This document shows positions 13,928-21,219 of a stretch of DNA of 50,455 nucleotides, piece after piece. Under the pieces are notes generated by a model that worked only from the letters and a program-made list of their open reading frames with translations, searched no databases and was not told where the DNA came from. The stretch is from a virus: positions 1-50,455 of IMG/VR virus record IMGVR_UViG_3300035183_001457; one strand, written 5' to 3'. The stretch's first letter is position 1; each line of letters begins with the position of its first letter. Made by a program: the position numbers and the translations under genes.

Positions 13928-13964
13928 CTGCCGTCGCGAGCGCGTCTCACCCTACGATGGCGCC
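13928..13964 (+). promoter_or_regulatory. Candidate promoter of the portal gene (leaderless)
   Basis: -10 TACGAT at 13953-13958, then exactly 6 nt and the portal ATG, the same geometry as the promoter at 4574-4579. The -35 is weak (CTGCCG 13928-13933, 19-nt spacing). No SD precedes this ATG. Confidence 0.45.
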
Positions 13965-15632
13965 ATGACGAGCACCTCCAAGCAGCAGCCCATCGGCGTC
14001 CTGAAGGAAGGCGCGCGCGTCGTCGACGTTGCGAGCCTGCAGGCGCTCATCACCGCGGCCAAGTCCTCGTTCCTCCCCGGATGGGAGGAGACGCAGAACG
14101 AGATCCGCCGGCAGTACGAGGGGCACATCCTCGAGAGCGTGAGCGCCACGATGCAGCGTCGCTACCCGGCGACCGCTCACCGCATGCCTCTCGCGCCGTT
14201 CAACCTCGCTGCGGCGATCGCCGAGAAGTCCGCGAGCGTCTACGAGCAGGGATGCCGTCGAGAGATCTTGAACGTCGACGGTGAGACGGAGGAGGGCACG
14301 CCGGCGGCCGACGACTTCGCCGGCATGATCACCGGCGCGAAGCTCGACGTCACGATGCCCGAGGCGGAGCGGCGCGCCGTGCTCGCCAAGACGATCTTCC
14401 TCCACGTGCGCAGCGACAGCGTCGAGGCCATGGCGACGGGCCGTCCTCCGCGCACCGTCGTCGACATCTTCTGGCCGCAGGACGTCCTCGTGGTGCCGCA
14501 CCCGATGGCTCCGACGGTGCTGCAGGCCTCGCTGGCTCTGCTGGTGCGCGTCGCTGGACCGGGCGGCAGCGGGCCGGGCATCACGACCTACGTGCACTGG
14601 CGCCGTGACGTCGTGGTCGGCGACGGTGGGATCGTCGGCCTCGGCTCGTGGCGCGCGGACCTGATCACGCACGAGCGCCGCTCGCGTGCGACGTTCGCCG
14701 GCCTCGGCCCGGCCATGATCGACGAGACGGTCAGCGTGCGGCCGCTCTGGGATCCGTACCCGCTCAAGCTCCTGCCGTTCGTCGCCATGCACCGCGGCAT
14801 CCCGAGCGGCAGCCCGTACCTCGACAGCAATCGGAACCTCCCGCACGTGCTCAACAACCTCAACGCGACCTTCATGTCGACGATCCACATCGTCGACCAG
14901 AGCACCGCGCCGATCTGGGTGCACAAGACGAACGAGCCGCAGCCGAAGAACGTCGTCCTCGCGCCCGGAGCGAAGGCCAACATCCGGCTCGGCGAGGAGC
15001 TGACGAGCGAGCAGCAGAACGCGCAGCTCCTCGAGGTGCGCAACACCAACAAGGACCTCCTCGAGACGCTCGCGCTCACGATGCGCGTGTCGAGCGACAC
15101 GTTCGTCGCCGAGGCGAGCGGCATCCCGTCGTCGGGCACCGCACTGCGGATCAAGAACATCCCGCAGGAGAAGGCGCGCCACGAGGACATCGCGCGCTAC
15201 ATGCCGATGGAGGAGGAGGAGCTTCTCCCGGTGATGGTCGAGGTCCACGACCACTTCCGCGGCACCTCGATCGGCGGCATCGATCGGAAGTATCGCTGCG
15301 TCCCGAACGACCTGCCGAACTACGAGTCGGCCGCCGAGAAGCAGACGCGCATAATCGAGGCCGAGGCGCAGGACTGGATCTCCACGGCGCGCGCCGCCGT
15401 CGAGGCCGGGTACTACGAGACGGAAAAGGAGGCCGAGGCCTCCATCGCGAAGCTCAAGGAGGAGCGCGCCTCGCGAATGTCGACGGCGCTGCCTCCCATG
15501 CCTCCGCCCGACGGCGCCGGCGACGGATCCGACGTCGGAAGTCCTCCCAGCGCTAAGGAGGACGCCCCCAGCGATCCTTCCACGCAAGAGGACGGCACAA
15601 AGAAGCCGCCCGTCGAGGAGCAGCCGCGGTGA
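13965..15632 (+). CDS. Portal protein
   Basis: A 555-aa protein, right length and place for the dodecameric portal. It has an acidic helical start (SLQALITAAKSSFLPGWEE), RYPATAHRMPLAPFNLAAAI, and the long helical, Glu-rich crown/stem region (EEEELLPVMVEVHDHF) followed by a disordered Pro/Asp tail. An earlier in-frame ATG (13848) would overlap the tRNA-like element. It lies between terminase and a MuF-like head protein, as usual. Family assignment rests on context and overall pattern. Confidence 0.85.
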   Translation: MTSTSKQQPIGVLKEGARVVDVASLQALITAAKSSFLPGWEETQNEIRRQYEGHILESVSATMQRRYPATAHRMPLAPFNLAAAIAEKSASVYEQGCRREILNVDGETEEGTPAADDFAGMITGAKLDVTMPEAERRAVLAKTIFLHVRSDSVEAMATGRPPRTVVDIFWPQDVLVVPHPMAPTVLQASLALLVRVAGPGGSGPGITTYVHWRRDVVVGDGGIVGLGSWRADLITHERRSRATFAGLGPAMIDETVSVRPLWDPYPLKLLPFVAMHRGIPSGSPYLDSNRNLPHVLNNLNATFMSTIHIVDQSTAPIWVHKTNEPQPKNVVLAPGAKANIRLGEELTSEQQNAQLLEVRNTNKDLLETLALTMRVSSDTFVAEASGIPSSGTALRIKNIPQEKARHEDIARYMPMEEEELLPVMVEVHDHFRGTSIGGIDRKYRCVPNDLPNYESAAEKQTRIIEAEAQDWISTARAAVEAGYYETEKEAEASIAKLKEERASRMSTALPPMPPPDGAGDGSDVGSPPSAKEDAPSDPSTQEDGTKKPPVEEQPR

Positions 15633-15802
15633 CGCCGGCGCGCCGCCGGCGCATCGGCGGCTGCCGGATGCATGGGACGCCGTTCCTCGTCGACGCGAAG
15701 AACGCCGTCCTCGTGCAGGTGAGAGCGCGGCGCGCGTGCTCGTGCCAATGCAGACCCGAGGTGAACCGTGGCGACGAAGGACACCGGGACCCGCGAGGCT
15801 GA
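15629..15802 (+). CDS. Possible small Cys-rich protein, 57 aa
   Basis: GTG 15629 overlaps the portal stop (GTGA). The frame runs 35 nt into the next gene. It has a basic start (TPARRRRIGGCRMHGTPFLV) and a CSCQC cluster, so a small metal-binding fold is conceivable. There is no strong SD and the end overlaps another gene, so it may not be made. Confidence 0.35.
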   Translation: MTPARRRRIGGCRMHGTPFLVDAKNAVLVQVRARRACSCQCRPEVNRGDEGHRDPRG

Positions 15803-16571
15803 TCGCATCGCCGACCTCGCCATCGAGGACCTCGAGAAGCTCCGCTCCGCGCTCGTGGCGCGCATGCGGCAGATCCTCCGGCAGCTCAAGGTCGACGACA
15901 AAGGCCGCCTCGTCGATCGGCAGGAGCTTGGGAACCTGTCCGTGGTGCGCGCGCAGGTCCTCGCCGCGCTCGAGGACGCCGGCGCGCGCCAGACGGTGTC
16001 CGTGGCCGAGCAGCGTGTCGCACAGGCCGCCCGCGCCGCTGAGCGGTCGCTGCGCGACCTTCCCGACGAGGCCAAGCCGGACGCGCGGGCGACCATCGTT
16101 CGCGCCCTGAGCGGCCGCACGCGCGAGATCGCCACGGCGTTCTCGATCGCCCGTGACCGCGTCGTGGCCGCCATCAACACCGGCTCCACGAGCAACGCGA
16201 GCCTTGAGCCGCTGATCGGTGCCATCAGCGACGAGGCCGACATCGCCTTTCACCGCGCCGAGGCGCTCGTTGAGACAGCGGTGATCTCCGCGGCGCGCGC
16301 GATGGCGTTCGAGTCCGTGGCGCGCGCGAACAGCGCCCTCCCTGTGGACCTCCTCGTGCTGCGCATGGTCGGCCCGCGCGACAAGAAGAACCGCCCGTTC
16401 TGCCGCGAGAACGTCGGGAAGGTGTTCACGACCGAGGCGATCATGGACCTCGACAACGGGCAGGGCATCCCCGTCGAGACGACCTGCGGAGGCTACCGCT
16501 GCCGCCACGGATGGGCGGCCATGAGCGTCGCTGAGGCGCACGAGCGAGGCCTCAAGATCGTCGGCATGTGA
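15768..16571 (+). CDS. MuF-like minor head protein
   Basis: A 267-aa protein from GTG 15768 (SD GAGGTGA). Long helices (residues about 10-190) are followed by the Cys/His signature of phage Mu gpF-type head proteins: RDKKNRPFCRENVGKVF and then CGGYRCRHGWAAMS. These proteins sit near the portal, are often injected with the DNA and help head assembly. The position right after the portal supports the call. Confidence 0.85.
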   Translation: MATKDTGTREADRIADLAIEDLEKLRSALVARMRQILRQLKVDDKGRLVDRQELGNLSVVRAQVLAALEDAGARQTVSVAEQRVAQAARAAERSLRDLPDEAKPDARATIVRALSGRTREIATAFSIARDRVVAAINTGSTSNASLEPLIGAISDEADIAFHRAEALVETAVISAARAMAFESVARANSALPVDLLVLRMVGPRDKKNRPFCRENVGKVFTTEAIMDLDNGQGIPVETTCGGYRCRHGWAAMSVAEAHERGLKIVGM

Positions 16572-16581
16572 GGAGGCCGGC

Positions 16582-17037
16582 ATGCCGAGCAGCATCACGC
16601 TCAAGACCTCTGGGCACCTCGACGTCGACGTGGAGGCGATCACCAACGTCGTCTCCGCGGCCGCGGTCGGCCACGTGAAGAACCGGATGGAGGACGGCCT
16701 CGACAACCGCGACAAGCCCATGAAGGCCTACTCCGCCGGCTACCGACGCTGGCTGCAGAAGAAGGGCGAGGACCTGAAGGTCGACCACCGGGTGACCGGC
16801 AAGATGCTCGAGCAGCTGCGCGAGATGAAGCGCGAGCGGTCGAGCGACGGAAAGCTCGTCACCGTCACCGTCGGCGTCGCCCCCGGCGGCAACCGCAACC
16901 TGATCGCCGCCTACCTGCAGGAGATCCGCGCGTGGCTCGGCATCTCGCCGCGAGGGCAGAAGTCGATCGCGAAGCTCATTCAGGCGACCCGCAACGCCAT
17001 CAAGAACAGCGGCGGAACGACCACGAAGCGCCTGTGA
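16582..17037 (+). CDS. Virion morphogenesis protein (gpG-like / neck)
   Basis: A 151-aa protein from ATG 16582 (SD AGGAGG). The pattern KPMKAYSAGYRRWLQKKG, VTGKMLEQL, IAAYLQEIRAWLGISPRGQK matches phage virion morphogenesis proteins that complete heads or tails. The C-terminal helix is basic (ATRNAIKNSGGTTTKRL). Location between MuF and scaffold agrees with a head-to-tail joining role. Confidence 0.7.
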   Translation: MPSSITLKTSGHLDVDVEAITNVVSAAAVGHVKNRMEDGLDNRDKPMKAYSAGYRRWLQKKGEDLKVDHRVTGKMLEQLREMKRERSSDGKLVTVTVGVAPGGNRNLIAAYLQEIRAWLGISPRGQKSIAKLIQATRNAIKNSGGTTTKRL

Positions 17038-17038
17038 G

Positions 17039-17060
17039 GCCGCCACCGTAGGGCGGCGAC
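17039..17060 (+). terminator. Hairpin after the gpG-like gene (possible attenuator)
   Basis: GCCGCC and GGCGGC flank an ACCGTAG loop directly after the stop. No U-run follows. It may reduce transcription between the minor proteins and the scaffold/capsid pair or protect mRNA ends. Confidence 0.35.
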
Positions 17061-17118
17061 GGCGCAGCACGCTTCATCCACACGGGGAAGGCAGGTGCCG
17101 ATCCCCAAGGAGTGAAGC

Positions 17119-17832
17119 ATGGCCGACACCACGCAGACCCAACCCACGGACGGCGCAGGAGCGCCCCCGCAGGGAACCGCGCCCACGACGCCGACGACCG
17201 ACGCCGCGGGCCTGCAGGCTGAACTCGAGAGCTTCCGTCGGAAGGCCGCGGAGCTTGAGGAGAAACTGCGCAAGACGAACGACGAGAACGCGAAGCGCCG
17301 CATCGCCGAGAAGGAAGCTCGCGACCGCGCCGAGGCGGAGGCTCGCCAGAAGGGCGAGCACGAGAAGGTAATCAAGTCCCTCGAGGAGCGCCTCGCTGAA
17401 GCCGAGAAGGAAATTCAGCGTCGTGCCTCGTGGGAGGACGGCCACAAGAACTGGTCGAAGTACCTCGAGAACGAGAGCACCGCCATCGAGGCGAAGCTCC
17501 CGTCCATGGAGCCGCACTGGCAGGCCGCCATCAAGGCTGCTCCGTCCCTCGAGGCCAAGAAGGCGATCCTCGCCGCCCGCGACGCCGAGGTCGCTGCGCG
17601 TGCCGCGCAGAAGCCTCCCGTCGAGGAGAAGAAGCCGGCCAACCCCGCTCCTGCCGGTGGCGCTCCCGCTGGAACGCCCCCGCCGCAGGTCCTCAACGCG
17701 GGCGCGGCCAGCCCCGAAGAGCTTCGTTCCCTGAAGGAATCCAACCCCGACGCCTACTACGCCGCGATCGGCGGTAAGCAGAGCGTCCAGCAGAAGAAGA
17801 CCGGCCTTTTCGGCCGCGTCTTCACCGGCTGA
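17119..17832 (+). CDS. Capsid scaffolding protein
   Basis: A 237-aa protein, SD AAGGAG. A Thr/Pro-rich start is followed by a long coiled coil (about residues 33-110: AELEEKLRKTNDENAKRRIA and onward), a helical core, a Pro/Ala linker, and a C-terminal basic/aromatic end (KKTGLFGRVFTG) suited to bind the capsid. This layout directly before the major capsid gene is typical of scaffolds that guide prohead assembly and then leave. Confidence 0.85.
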   Translation: MADTTQTQPTDGAGAPPQGTAPTTPTTDAAGLQAELESFRRKAAELEEKLRKTNDENAKRRIAEKEARDRAEAEARQKGEHEKVIKSLEERLAEAEKEIQRRASWEDGHKNWSKYLENESTAIEAKLPSMEPHWQAAIKAAPSLEAKKAILAARDAEVAARAAQKPPVEEKKPANPAPAGGAPAGTPPPQVLNAGAASPEELRSLKESNPDAYYAAIGGKQSVQQKKTGLFGRVFTG

Positions 17833-17836
17833 TTCA

Positions 17837-17863
17837 CGTCGTCGCGACGGTAGTTCGACGACG
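17837..17863 (+). other. Inverted repeat between scaffold and capsid
   Basis: CGTCGTCG and CGACGACG arms surround a loop with ACGGTAG, just before the capsid ribosome-binding site. It could tune capsid translation or mRNA processing. Confidence 0.35.
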
Positions 17864-17880
17864 ACGCGGAGAAGAAGAAC

Positions 17881-18858
17881 ATGGCAAATGAAACCACGTC
17901 CTCCACGTACTCCACGCGCACGCTCAGCTACGTGCTCGCGGAGGAAGTGCTTCCCCCGAACCTCGCGGACATCGTCGCCGTCGCGCTCTGCAACGACCAC
18001 GACATCGACGGCATGCCGTCCAACGTCGTGCAGTTCGCCGTCGCCAACGACCTGAACGCCGCCTCGAGCGGAACGGAAGGCACGGCGATCTCGACGAACA
18101 CGGCGCTCTCGATGGCCTCGGCCATTCAGGCGACCGTGGTCGAAGGTGCTCTCGTGCGATCGACGGTTACCGACCGCGCGATGGCCGTGAAGTACCCCGG
18201 CTTCCCCGGCATCGAGGCGCTGATCGACTCGGGCGACCTCGCGTCGCAGCGCCGCGTGTTTCAGGAGGAGGTCAACCGCCTCGCGCAGATGTGCATCGAG
18301 AAGATGGAGAGCGACGTCGTCGCCCTCGTCACCGGCCTGTCGACCTCGGTCGGCACCTCCGGCGTCGACTTCTCGGTCGCGGACGCGTTCACGGCGATCT
18401 ACACGTACGACACGCTCGAGCCCGTGACGCGCGAAGCCGCTTGGCTCCTCGCGCCGAATCAGGTCGACGAGCTGCGTCGTGACATCGCGGTCGCCGGTGG
18501 CGGCCTCGGTGGCGCCGTGTGGTTCCAGCAGGCCGACGCGAGCTTCCTCGCGGCGCGCAACCTGCCGAAGAACGGCTTCATCGGCTCGTTCCTCGGGCGC
18601 CCGATCTACCAGTACGCGCACTCGCTGCGCGTGCTGTCGGACGCGAGCGCGAACGTGAACGGCGCGCTGATCGCCATCGGGCGCGGCTCGCCCGACGGTG
18701 GTCAGCTCGGCGCGTTCTGCGTGGCCCGTCGTGGCGGCCTCAAGGTGCGCATCGACAAGAGCGCGGCCGACCGTGGCGCGATCATCGTCGTGTCCATGGA
18801 GTACGTCGCGTTCGAGGTCCGCGACACCCACGGCGTCCGCATCCGCACGGACGCCTGA
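17881..18858 (+). CDS. Major capsid protein (HK97 fold)
   Basis: A 325-aa protein, ATG with SD GAGAAGAAG. N-arm, then EVLPPNLADIVAVALCNDHD, an E-loop-like Thr/Ser-rich strand region, the spine helix (SQRRVFQEEVNRLAQMCIEK), and the C-terminal P- and A-domain pattern with WLLAPNQVDELRRDIA and LGRPIYQYAHSLRVL. This fits HK97-type capsids and follows the scaffold. Forms the icosahedral shell. Confidence 0.92.
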   Translation: MANETTSSTYSTRTLSYVLAEEVLPPNLADIVAVALCNDHDIDGMPSNVVQFAVANDLNAASSGTEGTAISTNTALSMASAIQATVVEGALVRSTVTDRAMAVKYPGFPGIEALIDSGDLASQRRVFQEEVNRLAQMCIEKMESDVVALVTGLSTSVGTSGVDFSVADAFTAIYTYDTLEPVTREAAWLLAPNQVDELRRDIAVAGGGLGGAVWFQQADASFLAARNLPKNGFIGSFLGRPIYQYAHSLRVLSDASANVNGALIAIGRGSPDGGQLGAFCVARRGGLKVRIDKSAADRGAIIVVSMEYVAFEVRDTHGVRIRTDA

Positions 18859-18865
18859 TCGTGGC

Positions 18866-18895
18866 TCCCCGGCGGAGGTTCGTCTCCGTCGGGGA
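18866..18895 (+). terminator. Hairpin after the major capsid gene
   Basis: TCCCCGGCGGAG (18866-18877) pairs with CTCCGTCGGGGA (18884-18895) with one G-T pair and a 6-nt loop. A weak T-rich tail follows. Likely lowers read-through or stabilises the abundant capsid message. Confidence 0.5.
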
Positions 18896-18984
18896 CCCGG
18901 TTGATTCTCGCCGCGTGCTGCCGGGCCACGTGGACACCGCGAGAACGAACAGTCCGGCATCCTTCACCGACCACAGGAGAACCC

Positions 18985-19275
18985 ATGTGCCTCGTCAACA
19001 AGCTCGAGAAGCAGATCGCGGCCGGCGCGACCACGCTGATCATCACCGACGTCGATTCCGCCGAACTCGCACGCGAGGTCGCGAAGTTTCACATCGACAC
19101 CTTCGCCTTCGTCCCCGTGAGGCTCCCCGAGTCGCTGAACGTGCCGAAGGCCGCGCCCACGGCGGACACGCTCGCGTTCTACAAGGGGCTGCCCGTCGAA
19201 CTCGAGAAGCCGGCCGTCGCCGAGGCGCCCGCGGACGCGCCTGACGCGCCTGACGCGGGCGACGCCGCGACCTGA
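18985..19275 (+). CDS. Small head-region protein
   Basis: A 96-aa protein from ATG 18985 (SD AGGAGAA); the earlier start at 18901 lies in non-coding sequence after the capsid hairpin. It starts CLVNKLEKQIAAGATTLIIT with an alpha/beta pattern, then a tail of Ala/Asp/Pro repeats (PADAPDAPDAGDAAT). An internally disordered end is common in head-decoration or completion proteins, but no family is recognised. Confidence 0.65.
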   Translation: MCLVNKLEKQIAAGATTLIITDVDSAELAREVAKFHIDTFAFVPVRLPESLNVPKAAPTADTLAFYKGLPVELEKPAVAEAPADAPDAPDAGDAAT

Positions 19276-19296
19276 TCGACGACCCGATCCGGCGTG

Positions 19297-19336
19297 ACGC
19301 CCCCGGCGCCCACGAGGCTCCGGGGGCGTTTCGTTT
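19297..19336 (+). terminator. Intrinsic terminator of the head unit
   Basis: ACGCCCCCGG (19297-19306) pairs perfectly with CCGGGGGCGT (19320-19329) and is followed by TTCGTTTT. It is the strongest rightward terminator seen, so a new promoter is expected before 19391; CATGAT at 19359-19364 is a weak -10 candidate. Confidence 0.8.
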
Positions 19337-19390
19337 TGCCGTAGAGCCGCTGCGTGGCCGCCATGATGGGACGAACAAGGGAGACGCCAC

Positions 19391-19984
19391 ATGGGAAAGA
19401 TGCCGCGCCACAAGCAGCTCGAGGACCTCGAGAAGAAGGGGCACGTCCGCTCCTACAAGCTCCGCTCGATCGTCGACGGGAGCGAGCAGACCTTCTGGGA
19501 CGAGGGTCCGTTCGAGACCAACCCGGACTTCACCAAGATCGATCCGAGCATCGGTCGCCAGACCCTCATCCGCACGCTGCGGAAGGTCGACGGCGAGACC
19601 GGGCTGCCGATCTGGTTCGCTGACTCGCCCGGCCAGAAGCCGGTCTTCGACAAGGGCAGCGGCCAATTCATCCAGATCCCGGTGCTCGATCAGGCGATCC
19701 TCGAGCGCCTCGCGCAGAACCTGAATGCGCGCGCGACTGCCGACGGCACCGGCCGCATGATCCTCGCGCAGACGAAGAAGGCGCTCGAGACGACCATGCA
19801 GGCGCAGGCGAACGCCATCGTCGGCAGCGTCGCGAAGGTGTCGACGCAGGCCGACATGCTCACGAAGCAGAACGCCGGCGCCGGTGCTGGCCCGATCGCG
19901 CCCGCGGGCGTGGGCGTGCCCGTCGAGCCCGGCGTCGTCGCGAACGTGATCGGCAAGGCCGCTGCCGCCGATGGAGGTGCGTGA
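19391..19984 (+). CDS. Hypothetical virion-module protein, 197 aa
   Basis: ATG 19391 with SD GGGAGA. The first 110 residues are an alpha/beta domain (KLRSIVDGSEQTFWDEGPFE, RTLRKVDGETGLPIWF). The rest is helical (LERLAQNLNARATADG, KALETTMQAQANAIVG) with a Gly/Pro/Ala linker. No family recognised. A structural role is inferred from location. Confidence 0.7.
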   Translation: MGKMPRHKQLEDLEKKGHVRSYKLRSIVDGSEQTFWDEGPFETNPDFTKIDPSIGRQTLIRTLRKVDGETGLPIWFADSPGQKPVFDKGSGQFIQIPVLDQAILERLAQNLNARATADGTGRMILAQTKKALETTMQAQANAIVGSVAKVSTQADMLTKQNAGAGAGPIAPAGVGVPVEPGVVANVIGKAAAADGGA

Positions 19985-20154
19985 TGGGCGACCGCGAGAA
20001 GCAGTACGAGCGCGAGCGCGAAGCGAAGGAGAAGCTCGCGAACGACCTCGTGAAGTACGGGAACGGCAAGGTGAGCCGCGAGAATGCCGACCAGATCGCC
20101 GGCGACGTGGCGCGCAAGCAGGACCAGAAGAAGCGCAGCGGCCGCGAGGACTGA
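19984..20154 (+). CDS. Small highly charged protein, 56 aa
   Basis: ATG 19984 overlaps the previous stop (TGATG) and follows GGAGGTGCG. The peptide is almost entirely Lys/Glu/Arg/Asp (GDREKQYEREREAKEKLAND), one long charged helix, ending KKRSGRED. Strong SD and coupling support expression. Unknown role. Confidence 0.65.
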   Translation: MGDREKQYEREREAKEKLANDLVKYGNGKVSRENADQIAGDVARKQDQKKRSGRED

Positions 20155-20181
20155 CGCGTCGGTCTGCGGCTGAAGCCACAT

Positions 20182-20227
20182 CCCGCGGCGCGACGATGGC
20201 TGCACACGGGCGGCCACGCGCCGCGGG
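20182..20227 (+). promoter_or_regulatory. Long inverted repeat overlapping an RBS
   Basis: CCCGCGGCGCG (20182-20192) pairs perfectly with CGCGCCGCGGG (20217-20227). The 3' arm reaches into the GGGAGG ribosome-binding site of the gene at 20237, so folding would block initiation. Confidence 0.5.
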
Positions 20228-20236
20228 AGGCTTCTC

Positions 20237-20722
20237 ATGGCAGGTCGTCAGTATGGTTTCCTCGGCAACAAGAGCGGCTTCATGGGCGGCGCGTTCCTCT
20301 TCTGCGCGCCCGTCGACGTCCTCAGCGTCGGCGAAAAGACGCCGTTCCCGGCGCTGTTCGATCCCGGCCTCGTGATCACCGAGTGCTACCTCCACGTGCT
20401 CACGGCGGAGGCGACGGCGGTCACGAAGAAGATCGACATCGGCCTCCTCTCGTCGGCGACGGCGCCCGACGCTGACGCCGACGGCTTCGCGGTGCAGCTC
20501 GACACCAACACCGCGGGGGTGATCCGCCCGACGCTCGTGCCCACGGCGACGCTCGGTGCGCTCCTCAAGGAGCTGTCGACGGGCGGCACGGTCCACGTCC
20601 CGAGGTCGTGGGTCATCAGCAAGACCAACACGACGCTGTCGTACACGCTGGCCTCCGCGCACACGGAGCTGGTCGCCGACATCTACCTGCGCGGCTTCAA
20701 GATCCCGGTGCCCAACACCTGA
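20237..20722 (+). CDS. Probable structural protein, 161 aa
   Basis: ATG 20237. Beta-rich protein with QYGFLGNKSGFMGGAFLF at the start, alternating strands and many Thr/Val residues, ending YLRGFKIPVPNT. The pattern suits a head decoration or fibre-base protein. No motif recognised. It is the last gene before the exported-protein cassette. Confidence 0.65.
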   Translation: MAGRQYGFLGNKSGFMGGAFLFCAPVDVLSVGEKTPFPALFDPGLVITECYLHVLTAEATAVTKKIDIGLLSSATAPDADADGFAVQLDTNTAGVIRPTLVPTATLGALLKELSTGGTVHVPRSWVISKTNTTLSYTLASAHTELVADIYLRGFKIPVPNT

Positions 20723-20762
20723 TCCCGGCGCGAACGAACCAGCCTGACGAGGAGGACAGAAG

Positions 20763-21212
20763 ATGGAGCCGAAGTTCAAGAGCCAGACGAAGAAGGCCGC
20801 ACGGATCGCCGCGTGGATCCTCGGCATCTTCGCCGCCGTCCTCCTCGTCGCGCAGCCTGCGGCGCGCGCATTCCCTCCGCTGCAGCCGCTCGTCGACGCC
20901 ATGCCCGGCCTCACCTCCGGGCCTGTCTCGACGATGATCTCGTTCACCGTCACCTGCGACACGACCGTCGGTGGCGTCACCGTGCAGGACAACGCGGAAG
21001 GGCCGAACTGGTCGACGCTCTACTGCGAGAACAACTCGACGACGACGGTCTACTGGGGAGGCGCCGACGTCGCGGCGGCCGACTCTCCGTGCATCTCGAC
21101 GACATCGGCGAACTGCCTGAAAAGCTCGTTCTCCGTCGACGCGAGGCGCGGATCGATCAAGTGCCTGACCGCGGCATCGTCCGCGACGCTGAAGTGCAAC
21201 GCCGGCCAGTGA
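20763..21212 (+). CDS. Exported or membrane-anchored Cys protein
   Basis: A 149-aa protein, ATG 20763 (SD GAGGA). The N-terminus is lysine-rich followed by a hydrophobic segment (residues about 16-35) and AARA, a fair signal-peptidase site. The mature part is beta-rich with even-spaced cysteines (VTCDTT, LYCENN, SPCIS, ANCLK, IKCLT, LKCNA), suitable for disulfides outside the cytoplasm. Export of a phage protein encoded among virion genes is unusual. Function unknown. Confidence 0.7.
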   Translation: MEPKFKSQTKKAARIAAWILGIFAAVLLVAQPAARAFPPLQPLVDAMPGLTSGPVSTMISFTVTCDTTVGGVTVQDNAEGPNWSTLYCENNSTTTVYWGGADVAAADSPCISTTSANCLKSSFSVDARRGSIKCLTAASSATLKCNAGQ

Positions 21213-21219
21213 GGTCAAC

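Noticed and set aside
13946-16721. 924-residue minus-strand open frame over the portal and MuF genes
   Set aside because: It is antisense to clear head genes, has shadow composition (Arg/Ala/Leu/Val/Asp) and no domain.
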